DNA of 64,000 nt from assembly GCF_964204645.1 (NCBI RefSeq), contig NC_134025.1:11105001-11169000 (forward strand), read 5' to 3'. Below the pieces are notes generated by a model that searched no databases, was not told where the DNA came from, and was given only the letters and a program-made list of their open reading frames with translations. The stretch's first letter is position 1; the number at the start of each line of letters is the position of its first letter. This DNA is from Tubulanus polymorphus (lineage: Eukaryota > Nemertea > Palaeonemertea > Tubulaniformes > Tubulanidae). Both the position numbers and the translations under genes were made by a program. This document shows positions 35,145 to 47,240 of this stretch, piece by piece.

Positions 35145-37856
35145 CTGCTTCCCAACACAGAGGAGTCTTCATGGAAACCGTATACCCAATTTCTCCTTGG
35201 TGGTGGACAACCAATATCAGACCCAGACAACATATCGTCAGTTGAACTGGTGCCCACGTGTCATCCATTCCTAAACATTCGATGACAAACGCGGGACCAC
35301 AAAATATCATCAAAAGCTGAATGAACTGCGAGATGTTTTTTTCCATAAAGCAGGGCCTAATAGTCGAACAAAGTTAAGTAATCATCATCAGAAAAGTCCC
35401 TGCATTACTGAAGTTGTCACCATTTTAGTACTTTCAATTCAATTTAGGCCCAAATAGCAAGTGTAACTCATTAAGTTATTTGGCCAAGTCATCAACATAA
35501 TGCTGGTCCCAGTTATAATGATTGAAAGTTACAAAGCAGAGATCTCAAGTCTATCCAGTCGAGCTGAAATTCTTCGTATCGAGAAGTTTTCGCAAACATC
35601 GAGTTTAAAAACCTACAAATTAGCGATCAATGCATGTTATCTACGATCAACGAGTATTTGGGTGACTCTTTGACGGCGCCCGTGCTCTCCTCCCCGCGAT
35701 AATGAAGCCGAACCAATCGCGGGGGGCATTCATCATACGTTTAATTTCGGGTTCTTTCTCGCGTTTTCTTATCAATCGCGATCGCGCGCGATTGCCGTAC
35801 GCTCGAAAAACTTGCCTCCGAGGAGTGATGGATCCGAAATCAATGTAGGTCATTAATCAAAAAAGATTCATGATCGATTTTATAATGTATTATCGCCGTG
35901 GCATTAATTAAAAACAGTTTCAATAGACTCATTATGCAACTCGTATCGAGCTATCAAAATTCGCTAATAAGTAGAAAGAATATAATGCGAAAATTAGGCA
36001 ATTCTTTTTTGCCTACTGGGCAGTTGTTACGTTGCATTTCCTCGTTCATCGGCGACAAAACAAACGATCTTTTAATTCTAAACAAATTCGTCTCGCGGTT
36101 TTAATTACGTCTGATGATTACCGAGAGAGAAGTCGAAAACGTCACCGGGTAGAAAACACAATACGGGCTGCCGGGACGCAAGCTCGGTGCGCTCGGGCAC
36201 ACCGCGCTACCGGCGTCTATGATTGACAGGCTCGGTTAGATTTTCATTAATTACCAGCGCAACGCGCGCTACAGATAACAACAACTAATGCCGCAAATTC
36301 AAAGTTTGAAAAATTAAGGCATCATTGGGCCATTAATCTTAAAATTCGTACACGAGCAAATTGATTGTGAAAAATCCGAGAGCGCGTAAGCGAGAAGGAC
36401 ATTTCCTAATAACTCTGTTGCATGCAAATTAGCCGAGACGTAAACTTCGCCGAACTTTAATTACATTTCATTTGCAATCATTTGACAGAATGGAAATCTT
36501 AACTGCCAAGGGTAAAAAGCGAAAGACAGAGCGGACGGCGATAGGCGCAATTAAAACGACGAAAAGATAGCTATTCCCCCTCCGCCCCGTCATTCGAAAT
36601 GAAGACGGATGCACAAAATAACGGAACTAATTCTTGTCAAGTTTACGGTATACATATTCCAGTTCATCTAATAAGGCAAACTATCCCTATCATGGACCAG
36701 TTAAAACTATACATCCCATTTTTTGGGAATACTCTATATATAACCTAAAAACAACTAAGATTTGAATAAAAACTTATTCGAACTACGAAGACGTCACAAC
36801 TGCAAAACTAGACATTTTCTTAACATAGGTGACATCATCAGTCATTTTTTTGGATATTCATGGAATACGAAGACCATCTTTATAGTTGATGAAGCTTCAG
36901 ACACATTTTTCAGTCGAAAAAGAGTCATCAACTCCATAGTCATGACTCTAAAGTTTGGTTAACTGACTCCGTAGATGGTTGAAATCCAATTGCGAAGCAT
37001 CAACTGAAATTTTTAGATCTTCCATTTCTAAAATCTATCGAGCGATCGAAGCAATAAACTAAATCGCGAGCACATCAAACAGAAACTTTCAAAGCCGTCA
37101 ATTATCGACTTTCACAACAAATTGAAACCAATTCGAAAAAGGCGATGGGTGGGGGGGACACAGCAAATATTGTATAGTCCTTCCGCCGCGTGACATCCAA
37201 ACATTGCAAAACGAAACGCTTTACGATTTCGCGATCATTTCGATGTCATTTTTCAAAACGGTTAAAACCGTTTCCATCTGTCGCCGATGAAATAACGCTT
37301 CGTTTTGCGATGTTTTCACCGTTTTGACAGTTTCTCGACGGTTCGCAATCGTCGAAATGCTTTCTACGTAATTAATTTCAACCAAATCGGCCGCTCGCAC
37401 AAACGGACCGTCTTGCACAACGTATCGCAAACAAATCGCGCGCCGCCCGCCCGTTGTTCGTATAATCATTTCAATTTTTCGAAAAATCCACAAAAAGACG
37501 CACGGGGTAAATGTTTGCTGATGCTTTCGTCTTCATTTGCAACACTTCGGCGACGATTTTGACACGTCTCGCTGCGAGAGATTATCGAAACTTTGATCGA
37601 CGAAGTGCATTATTCTTGATATCAAAAGTAGAAATTCAATAATCGCCATCTCAATAGCCGGAATTGTTACCGAACCAGCTGACTAAGAATCGATCGAATC
37701 TATCGGAATATTGCAACGACAAAATAGCTGGATTTTTTTGTAAAATTTGCCTGTCAACAAAATGCCAATTTTCAGAAAAGGCTGGCGGACTTAGTAGCAG
37801 GTGAAGGTTTAATAAGCTTAATTACTCCTCAGAAATATCAGTTTTAAGTATAAACA
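35145..37856. other. No gene seen
   Basis: Contains the candidate element at 36235 and an 18-bp palindrome AAACGGTTAAAACCGTTT at 37257-37274. Opposite-strand frames at 37221-37562 mirror each other. No family is recognised. Confidence 0.4.
36235..36530. promoter_or_regulatory. Candidate conserved noncoding element with homeobox/POU-type motifs
   Basis: It holds CATTAATTACC, TTGCATGCAAATTAGC (octamer-like), TTTAATTACATTTCATTTGC and ATTTGACAG (Meis/TGIF-like). There are no repeats and no open coding signature. This is inference from motif content; conservation was not tested. Confidence 0.25.
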
Positions 37857-38004
37857 CCAGGGGCTGGTTGCATAGTCATGGCTTAGACTTAAGATCAGTC
37901 TATGACCAACTTAGTTCTTTAGCCAATCTAACAACTTAAGACCAGTCTTAAGATCTAAGACCACTTTTGAACTTAAGTCACGACAGGGCAACTGGCCCCA
38001 GGGG
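37857..38004 (+). mobile_element. Foldback (MITE-like) element, family C
   Basis: The termini are CAGGGGCTGGTTGCATAGTC at the left and CACGACAGGGCAACTGGCCC then CAGGG at the right, imperfect inverted repeats. The interior contains several CTTAAG/TTAAGA motifs (ACTTAAGACCAGTCTTAAGA) that are themselves inverted. Partial relatives lie at 14746-14818 and more weakly at 2705-2805. No coding capacity. Confidence 0.75.
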
Positions 38005-38542
38005 AATTCACCAGTCCGACAGAAAATATATTCTAGGGTAAAAACATCGGAAATGAGCTAATTTAGCATATACAAAGACAAACTTAAACCGGACCTGTGA
38101 ACTTTTATCATAAAGGGTTGAAATCAGCAAATATGAAGGTTAAAGGTTAAATCCGGCTCGTACGTATCTTCATCAAATATCGTTCGACCTTCATGATTAG
38201 GTCTTGAATGTCGAATTCTACTTTCTTTGACTCGAACTCTGCTGTAATAGGCTCTTGTGGACGCGGCGGTTCGCTTCGGGCAGATTCCGCGTCGCGATTA
38301 CGCATTGTCCATCTTACTTGAATATTTGTTGCCAACCGCTTATCCGCAAAAAAATCTCGAGCCGAAGCTAACCGCTGCGCAAACGCCCGCAGAAAATGAT
38401 CGCCATCGCATGATACGTTTCTCGAGCGGCTGTTTTATCTGACCACCAACAAGCCGGTATCACATGACTGCGCTGATGCGCTGAGCGAGGGGTTTGTCTG
38501 TTTTCTTGCATGAGATAACTGATTGGTTTCAATGGCCAGCTA

Positions 38543-38588
38543 GGTCTCTCTCTCTAGCCTCTCTTCCCATCTTCACTCTCTCTCTCTC
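38543..38588 (+). repeat. (CT)n-rich pyrimidine tract
   Basis: Two CT runs separated by CCTCTCTTCCCATCTTCA; almost entirely pyrimidine on the plus strand. Confidence 0.85.
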
Positions 38589-39279
38589 AATGCTCTCGCG
38601 CCAATAACCTCTTGTGCGGAATGCGCAATAGATAGACATTTTCTATTGCAAAAGGAAGCATCAAGGACTGCGTCTGAATAATCAAAATGAACGATGATTG
38701 GTGGTCAGCCAATGACGACAAGTACATAACGTCGACTTAATGAGTACTTTATTACCATTGGGGCAGCCACCAATAAAAATAAGTGTTAGATAATGAGTTA
38801 AGAGAAAAAAGCTGCTCATATCATGTTCTATGCCATCATGAACAAAAACTTATATGTACATGAACATATCATCTTTGAAAACGTGATTAAAAAATATTTT
38901 GCTACAGTAGACCCTTCCATACAGTATGACCCCACCAAATAACCCCTATTATCATCATCAGATGCTAATGACTGGCTGTCGAATACAAGCTATTCGACTG
39001 TTTGACTATTCTATTTGACTAAGTCATAGAGGATCTAGTCGGCAGCCATCTTAAACCGAGGGTCTGGACTATGTACATCGAGTAATATGGTGGCGAGCGA
39101 AAATCAGAGTTCCGAGTCGATTCTGATTTTGGTAGCGAGCGATTTGACAATGAATATGGATTTAATTAGTCGAGAGAGGCCTCTCTTCTTCGTTTGCTGA
39201 AATTACAAGCACGCCGGGTCATTAACGAGTAGGACGGCATGAATCACAATCCATTTCAATGAGATAAATTCGCGCGGAC

Positions 39280-39500
39280 TGTTTTAACGGCACGCGCCGC
39301 GCGACAGAGGCCCCGAAATTAAATTAGTCCATTTGCAAATTGAGCAATCTAAATATGCAAATTTCGCGCGGGGACAGCCCCGTTTAACAGGTGGAAAATA
39401 AAGGTTCACGAGAGCAAGATGAATAATTTCGCGTTAATTATGCCGTGATTCGAACGCATTATTACGTATCATCGCCTTACGGAGAGATGAAAGGCATGTT
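39280..39500. promoter_or_regulatory. Candidate conserved noncoding element with octamer-like motifs
   Basis: AAATTAAATTAGTCCATTTG, CATTTGCAAATTGAGC, TATGCAAATTTC, an E-box AACAGGTG and GCGTTAATTATGCC cluster within about 150 bases, beside a CpG-rich block. Motif-based inference only. Confidence 0.25.
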
Positions 39501-40698
39501 CAAATTAGGCGTTCACGCCACTCTTGAAACAAATTTATGGTCATAAGAGCAAAGGAAATTGAAGACTTTTACAAAATACGAATTATAATATAAACAACGC
39601 AGATAGTAATCTGGGTAAAAGGGTTAAAGTTGTAAAAATGTTCTATAAAATGATAGGACATGGTCGTGGTTGCAGTCCATACGTCAGTTATCTATTCAAT
39701 TACGTTAAAATGTCTGAGTTGAGGTCTCGGATGATTGGCTAGATCAATAATTTCTTGAAAATCTATATGGTCCAAGTCATAGAGTCCGTGGCTGAGCTGA
39801 ACGCAACAAAAGCGGGAAAAGGTGCTCTTGGAAAGGCAGCAAGTTGGCATTGTCTTCAGTTTCTGATGTAAATATGCTATGCATGCAACCAAAAATACAT
39901 TGAGAGGAAAAATGAACAACTTATAAAAGAATATTCGTAAAAAATATGATCTTGGTATCACTGGTTTCAGCTGGCCTTCCTCTATCTTCCTCTAATGAAT
40001 AACTTCATAAAACCTTTAATGCATTAGTATTGCTGTAGGTTTTTTTGATGCAACTGAAGACACTCTATAATGGTCACACGGCAGTATCGTCATAGACCTG
40101 GGAGAAGAGAGTAGTACACTAAAAAGATCAACTACAAAAGCCGAGTCATTTCTCAGTTCCCGAGGTGGTAACTGATGACAAATTCAATAAAATCGGACCG
40201 CGACGACTTCGCTGTAGAAATGGATGCCGATATTAAAACGGCATTGGTCAGAAAATTGGTTGGCATTGATAGCGACACCGGCGCTGAGAATGAAGTCCCC
40301 GTGGCTGGGTGACGCGGATAAATTGAATATCGAACCCTAAGAGAAACGCGAGCGATTTAATGTTTTTTCCTAAGGTGACTTGATATCATCAATGGCCACC
40401 AAATCGCATTTTTCACAACGATCCGCAGAATTACCATACGCGCGAAACCGAAGCCGCGCACAAACGTATCATACAGTTCATTCCACTCGCAAAAAAAACT
40501 ATCCTATGATCTCATCAAGCACTTTCTTGGATCCCAAACACGTCCTGAACATTGGTCTTAGTCTTTCAACGTAAGACGTCTTTGATACCGATGAGAGAAG
40601 ACATTTAGCTCAATCGGACATTTTCATCTTTTGATTAAGCCCATTTTGGACGTAGTCTAAGTCTCTACCATGGTGGCACCATGGGGTAAACTTTTATC

Positions 40699-40832
40699 CT
40701 GGGGCCAGTTGCTCAAAAATTGGTTTAAGATAACCAGGCGCTAAATACCATAGTTTCAATGTACTTTCAATTGTCAATATGTCAACTATCCACTGGTTAA
40801 CTCCAACCAACTTTTGAGCAACTGGCTCCCAG
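40699..40832 (-). mobile_element. Foldback (MITE-like) element, family A, intact copy
   Basis: The element is about 134 bp with terminal inverted repeats of roughly 40 bp. The left end is CTGGGGCCAGTTGCTCAAAA. The right end is its near complement, ending TTTTGAGCAACTGGCTCCCA. The interior holds CAATTGTCAATATGTCAACT, the reverse complement of the interior of the copy at 4158, hence the minus orientation. There is no coding capacity, so mobilisation would have to be in trans. Confidence 0.8.
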
Positions 40833-41504
40833 CCTTTTAAACTCATTGAAGCTCATTTCTTTGAGACTATAGTCATTTTCAGCCCGATGGAAGAGGTCAA
40901 ATCCTACAAACAAAGACAGATCTTCTAAGCTAGGTACATTCTTGGACATATACGTCTTCGCAACTGCAGAGAAACTCGCTTAACAGCATCATCACGAAGA
41001 TGTGCAGGTAAAAATAGAGCAGCCGGTGCTGGCATTACTATGCAGTTTACTATCGTCGTAACCGCGTAGTGAAAACTGATATACGTTTATAGTTTTTCCC
41101 ATTGTCTAAAATGACACTTAAGCCGCAGAGTCACGTCCGCGGTCAACGTAAGAGACCACTTGAACGCTACGTCGACGTGAATACCGCTTAATAAATGGGC
41201 ATCTCTTGCGTCGCGCACGAAGTTATCGCTAATACAACCATCCTGACATCGATTAGACGCGAATCGCTGCGAAGAAGCCTAATTTTTGACCGGTCGAGGA
41301 AGTTCCTACGGGCTCGAATCGATAGAACTCACATCGAAACGTGAGGTTTGAGTTGAAACAAAAAAAGCTGAAAACATGCATCATTCTATTCGAAAACTTA
41401 GGCTTCGTCGTAGAAAAAGAGTAGATACGTCTTAAGTGCTGTTTGGTATTCCCGATGCGGAATGCATCGCCGTACTAATGGTGTTAGACTTTGTTGCGTC
41501 ACTT

Positions 41505-42110
41505 TTTTTTTGCTGTCCGACCCGACGACGAGTCCCTCTTCAGACTTTAAAATGCAAACTAGCGCGAGTTTTATCTGAATGCGCGATGCTGAATAATTCA
41601 GATATTCGCCGCGGAATTAGAGGCGCTGGGGCATTGCATTAGGATGCAAGCGGCGCTCCCGCGGTTCGCCAGTTACCATATATAATGAACGCCGATCCGA
41701 AATCCAAACTTTAAATTTTAATTCTTCGAAAAATATCGACAAATCATCGCGGAGAGACGAAACGGCGAGCGCGCGCGGCAAGTGCGCATTTTATCAGCCA
41801 TACGGGAATTCGCCGGGACTCATTGGTATGACGACGGCGTAACCGATCTTTCTAGAGATTGGACGTGCATTTCGACGACGACGACAAAGAACGAGACCGC
41901 TGCGCTGATTTTCGTTGAATCTTTTTAACGATTCGAAAACGCCCGCCGCCACCGAGGCGTAACCACTCATGTAGTATTACTGCCCGAGCGGGGACTGACG
42001 CAGCGAGTCCCCATCTGCCCCGCCGTCAATAAAGAACGCGAACGATACGCACGCCGCAGTCGGCGTTACAGCGACTACGCGCGCGCGGATGAATTAATTT
42101 GACTTTTTTT
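41505..42110. promoter_or_regulatory. CpG-dense island, possible promoter
   Basis: The stretch is rich in CG dinucleotides (GCGAGCGCGCGCGGC, GCCCGCCGCCACCG, CTACGCGCGCGCGG) compared with its surroundings. A TATATAAT string lies at 41679-41686. No initiator or adjacent coding exon could be identified, so promoter function is speculative. Confidence 0.3.
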
Positions 42111-42258
42111 TCCCGGTGACTGAAGACTGGTAGTGTAAGATTAATCGCGAGTCAATGAGATCAGCTGTCATTCATCAACGAATGAATTTACGACTCACGT
42201 ACGACGACGACAAGTTAGAATCGAATTCGAAAAACGACTGATTGAAATGTGAAAAGTT

Positions 42259-42576
42259 TCATACATCAACAGATATCTGAAGCCGTACGGGAAAAAAAAA
42301 CGACGTAAATCTATCAGTTTCAACACCTTTCGCGAAGCGATCAGTCCGCATCTTTATGGAATAAGCGATCTTATTCGAAGGGTAGTTATTAAGTCTGATC
42401 TTAAGAATTTTGTCGTAGAATTCTAGCATTTCTGAGTCCCTCAACCGATTCCTTAAGATTCTATCCATTGCGCGACCTGGTGTCACAAAGTTCAATTCAA
42501 ATTTTGGTTCTCGCTCAATTCTTAAAGATTTAATGCAATTATTACATGGCTTCAAATAGTAATTCAAAGTAATCAA
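42259..42576 (-). other. 105-codon unrecognised frame with protein-like composition
   Basis: This minus-strand frame encodes a charged product with segments such as GRAMDRILRNRLRDSEMLEF and YDKILKIRLNNYPSNKIAY. It lacks low-complexity runs, and its basic/acidic mix differs from most chance frames in the window. No domain is recognised. The upstream end overlaps a short direct repeat in which TTCAAATAGTAATT occurs twice within about 45 bp (42550-42598), so the N-terminal part may be repeat-derived. Confidence 0.12.
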
Positions 42577-44394
42577 ACAGTTTCAAATAGTAATTTAAAT
42601 TTCACGCCGTATTGATACGGGTACCTAGCTGCACTTCGTGTTACCCCATTAAGACTAGCAAAACCACCGTTTTAAGCTCAATCCTTTCTCATGAAACAAG
42701 GACCAAGACTTCAATAGATCCCAATTCTGCGAAGTTAAACATCAAATACGCTGAATGGATTAGTCGAAATCTGTCAAAATTACCACACACAGGGAGAGAG
42801 AGTTCGGTTAATCCACGAAAATGAGGATCCTCACAAAAGATAACACGCATGACTGAACGCGATCAAATTCGAAAAAAATTAGTGACAAATCGCTCCTTCG
42901 TCGAGAACGAAGTACTTATTCCGCCACGCATCGCCAGAACATCGGTTATCATTTGTAAGACAAGATGCGAGCGTATTGTCGCATAATTGAGGAATCAGTG
43001 CATTAAACCAACGCGGCAACCTTAAATCCCCGACTGACGAGGGGAAGGTCGTGAACCCCTGCGCACGCTGACACAATGTCTTTGTTCGGAAATAGCCATG
43101 AATTTTTCTCTTCCCAAAAAAACCGAGCATTCATCTTGATATATACACGTATATAAGCATTGGTGAACCAGACCCGACTACCTTGGCATTTAGATTCGGA
43201 GTAAGTTTTAATGCTTGAAAATGAACTAGAAATGAATGCGATGTTGATATTTTGAGAATAATTCGCGTCGAATAGAAACTATTATCAAATGAATGTAGTT
43301 GGTAATTGTCAGGTCTGGTACATCATCAATTTGCTGAAAAAGCTACAGTATGGTTTTATAGACAGATTACAATTATCACAGAAACAACTAGACAATTTCA
43401 AAGATGTGCCTTATCATTGGATATGAAGTCAGTAACTTGTCCATAGAACAATACCATATATTCTGGACCCATTACCCCAGTTGCTGGATAAATTTGACTC
43501 TTCCACTTAAAACAGCTCAGCGTATAGAAATAAGTTGTCGATTCGAAAATCTTCATCAACAACCGAGGAACCGGGACCAGCATTGTATACACAAAATATA
43601 ATCTTATGAAAGAACTTTCCAAGTTTGTGCCATCCGCGCCCCTTGAAATTCAGCCAGCTCAAAAAATGATGATCATTTCAAGATCAAGATCATACAACTA
43701 ATATCTTCATCAGCAAACTATATATCAATTGTTAGTATAGGGAAAGTTGAAAGTTCAAAATCAATACAATAGGTGAATCCGGGCTTTCGGGGGGCAGTGA
43801 CAAACTTTCAAGTCATTCAAAAAGGTTTGCTTATTAAGTACTCACGATAACTTGACATACCTCGTTCTGTTCCAGGAGCTGAAAAATATAAGCGAAATAC
43901 ATATAAATATAAGAGAGTAGAAACATTTCGATAAAAACATTCAAACTTATAAAAAAAAACAAAGAAAAATGTTCAGAAATGTCCCTCGATCAACAATCGA
44001 TGATAGACCGTACCGAAAACTACTGATATATCGATGAGTTGAATAGCGGTGGTTTAATGATTTCAACGATCCATAATGTTAAGAGTTACGCATATATGCC
44101 AACGTATATAAAATTTTTGCAACGAAAATCGCGATCATTTCAAAGCCTCGAGCTTAATTTTCAGATATATATGCGCCGCTGCTTTTAAAGCGAAAATGAT
44201 GACCACACCCGGTTCGCGATTTTAACAAGCGTTCGCGTTCGCCGTAGCTATTACCGCCGTTAAAAATGTGCTGACGAACATGAACTGCTAGGTGTGACCA
44301 AGAAGAGTTGAAATTCAGGCATAGGGGCAATTTATGTATAATTGGGCTTAGTTTTTCGAACTCCTGTGCACGTCTCATAACGCCAAACACAACA

Positions 44395-44500
44395 GGGGCG
44401 GATTTAGTGGTGGTCTTGGGGTTAGGGACCCCTGCCTTCCCGTTGAGGTTGCCCTTTTCGTCAAGACAGAGAAAGTTATAACCTGCAAACTTGACACTCA
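44395..44500 (+). repeat. Candidate family G fragment
   Basis: GGGGCGGATTTAGTGGTGGT then TTGGGGTTAGGGACCCCTGC shows the same GGATYTAG edge followed by G-rich and C-rich blocks as 22954. A minus-strand open frame of 120 codons across this stretch is probably a by-product. Confidence 0.35.
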
Positions 44501-44679
44501 TCCCGGGAATTCGCATCTTTTAGGATGTATTTTTTCAAAGATATCTTAACGCCCAAGGGTAGGACCTGGCTTGTGGCCTATGACATGGCTCCTGGATCTG
44601 CCAAGTGTCAGGAGTTTGGTATTGATCTGTACCGAGAGTGCATGCCCGAAAATACTGCCTCCCCCTGCTTGTAACAACC

Positions 44680-44794
44680 TGGGCCCAGTTCCACAGTTGT
44701 GAGTTAGAGTTAAGTCTGAGTAAAGATCAGTTCATTTTCAATGTATTAACTACTTAGAGTTAAATCTAACTCATAACCGTGGAACTGGATCCAG
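44680..44794 (+). mobile_element. Foldback (MITE-like) element, family B
   Basis: The left terminus GGGCCCAGTTCCACAGTTGT and GAGTTAGAGTTAA is mirrored at the right end by TCTAACTCATAACCGTGGAA then CTGGATCC. The spacer has GTTCATTTTCAATGTATTAA, as in the 24492 copy. The inverted repeat is about 35 bp and can fold into a nearly continuous hairpin. Confidence 0.82.
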
Positions 44795-46989
44795 AAACAT
44801 GCCAGCCTAAGCCGCCATGTAAAACAAAAGCTAGCAGGCCCTACTTGAGGTGATTAGCCATGTTATGAAGATTTGATAGAAAAACTCACAAATCTACATA
44901 CAAACCCCACTTTTTATTATCATGCGAATTAATCCTATAGCACATGCAGTTTAGGTCTGAAAAATGTAATATGTTTTTACTAGTACGGATGGACAACTTA
45001 ATCTATAGAGATTGATCATATCAACATCAACGATGATTTCAATATATGTAATTGCGCTATTCCATTTATCGAACAGATCATAAACAAAAACACAGTCCAT
45101 TCATACAATCCTGTCATATTAATAATACAGTAGTTTTTCCAGTAATGCCAACGATACTAAGGGATTGTACTTCTCGCCTACTAGGCCCTATTTCAGCGAA
45201 GCCGGTCTTTTCACATGCCCTTTGATTTTTTTAAGTCGGATAACTATGCATCATAGTTCCTCGTTTGTTATCAATTCTAAATAGAATTTTTCATTTAGCG
45301 TTTTATGCTGGTAGGGTTACGTCGAAGGTGATCTGCCTGTATATCGAGCCCGGTAATAATCGTTCCCCTATGAAATTCCGCGTTCGACTACGCAATTCAA
45401 AGATGGCCTGCACACACGAAGAATGACCAATTACCGATATGGGTGCGAGCCAATTGCATACACGCACACCACGCACACACACTGGCATTATTTATTTTTT
45501 TACAGTTAATTGCCCGTGATCGAATACACAAACGGACTACAATAAAACGTCGGGTGACCTGCATGCATCATTTAACAATCATTACAAACGACCAGACCAG
45601 GATGCCGGTCATGAATTCGATGTCCCCTTTTTTTACGTAATCGGATGACGGTTCCCATTTCGGCTGTTTGTATTCATGACTCCATTCCCTGGTGTCCGCG
45701 CGGCGCTGGCGATATGTTTGCTCGTGTCCAGCTGAGTTAACGACGCAATTTATGGCCACATCAATATCATTCCTATGATTTGCCGGTTTCACCCCGTGAA
45801 TGCCGAAATTAGAAATAAAAGGCTCAAGCCGGCTTGCGTGCATAATCCTACTGAGTCATAATTCCCAGATTTTTTTCCTATCCAGCGCGCATCGCCAACT
45901 AGCCCTGAAGGCTCGATGTGACAGCGTTTCGAAAAACTTTGCCCTGCCAAGATGGCATGGTTGTTGTTGTTAAATATGGGAGATCATCTCTAAATCTGAA
46001 GAAGGGACGAACACACTAATCTCTTAAATAGTCACTCAGTTTTTCCCACATAGGTTTTTAAGGGAAAACCACCCCTGTCACACTTACGTTCGTCCCCGTG
46101 AAAACTCCGTTGCCTTTCTCCACAAGTCGATGACAATGTACTATCAATGCTAACAAGCACAGTATACACACCTATATGTGACATAACAGAATTGACCTTT
46201 TTTCAATATTCTTGAGAGACACCCAAACCTCCGATCAAAGTAATGTCCTTTATGAATTGGATCTTGACCCTCTAAAATCCTCATAGGCGTATAGGCCTAC
46301 AGAGATTACCGTCGTTTAATTCTTTTACAAATCTCAAATTCATAACAGTAGAATACCACTAGTTATACTTGACTAACTGGAATTGTCACCTTACACATCC
46401 CAATTCCTGCGAGTCAGCACAGATTCTACTGAATGATTCATGTTCGACATCGTCGCACTGTCCACAAATAAGTGGACAGCGCGAGGAATTAAAATCTAAA
46501 TCGATTGCGAAGGCTCGGCGTTTTTAATGACGAAATTCAAAACGAAGTTCAATGATTGAAAATTTCACTCTTGTTTGGCGCGTACGAAATCAAATTCTCA
46601 TTTTTCGACGACGAACCAATCAATAAGAGTTTCAACGAAATCAATGATGGATTTCTGGCAAGAGTTGGATTTTTCGAAACCGGCACACGGCCTGATTTTG
46701 CTCCCAGGTATAATTCAATATACGATAAAGCGCAGCCTCAATTTTGTCACGCCACGCGTCGCAATTCAAATTTATGAATGGCGAAAATTGGCGAAAAAAT
46801 TGAAATGGATTGCTTGCTTTAATGAGTTGCGAGTTGGCAGAAATATTTCGAATTCAAATTTCAGGGTGAAAAATATATTGCCCTCGGTATGTAGATTCGA
46901 AGCATGGCCGAGCGGTTTTAATGTTAATATGGCCTCAAATTTTCCCTTTAGGCCTCTCCATCTCATAGGAGGAATATAAGAATGCTAAA
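44795..46989. other. No gene seen
   Basis: 46480-46980 has two overlapping plus frames (73 and 134 codons) in different phases, reflecting low stop density. Neither product is recognised. Confidence 0.4.
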
Positions 46990-47240
46990 ATCTGCTACAT
47001 TACAAAGGGCCTACTAGGCCAAGGGCCAAAAAGAATTGAATAGATGAAACATGAATCCAAATGGGCCCTGAGAATGCCCAGAAAAGCCCCTTTTTGTACT
47101 AAACTTTCGGTGGGAGGGCCACCAGAACACCACCAATTTTTCTCTTGCAACCCTAACATTGCCAGATCTGCCCTTTTCAGATAAAGTGTCCATTCCAATT
47201 TTCAGGTCCACCCCTTCAAAGAATCCTAGATCCCTCAGAG
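46990..47240 (-). repeat. Candidate repeat ending in a family G-like edge
   Basis: The segment is rich in GGGCC/GGCCC blocks. On the minus strand it begins CCTCTGAGGGATCTAGGATT, close to the inverted right edge of 22954-23256. The far end is not defined. Confidence 0.3.

Larger units (their letters stand above)
38005..40698. other. No gene seen
   Basis: Pyrimidine tract at 38543, candidate element at 39280. A near-palindrome CCATGGTGGCACCATGG at 40668-40684 lies just before the family A element. Confidence 0.4.
40833..44394. other. No confident gene
   Basis: Holds the CpG island at 41505-42110 and the unrecognised 42259-42576 frame. 42600-44390 is AT-rich with no coding signature. Confidence 0.4.

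Noticed and set aside
44154-44516. 120-codon minus frame
   Set aside because: It overlaps the G-rich family G repeat fragment and shows no recognisable domain.
46900-46930. tRNA A-box-like ATGGCCGAGCGGTT
   Set aside because: No B box or closing acceptor stem follows, so neither a tRNA gene nor a SINE can be supported.
46556-46979. Overlapping 73- and 134-codon plus frames
   Set aside because: Both phases are open over the same DNA and neither product resembles a known protein, so low stop density is the simpler explanation.
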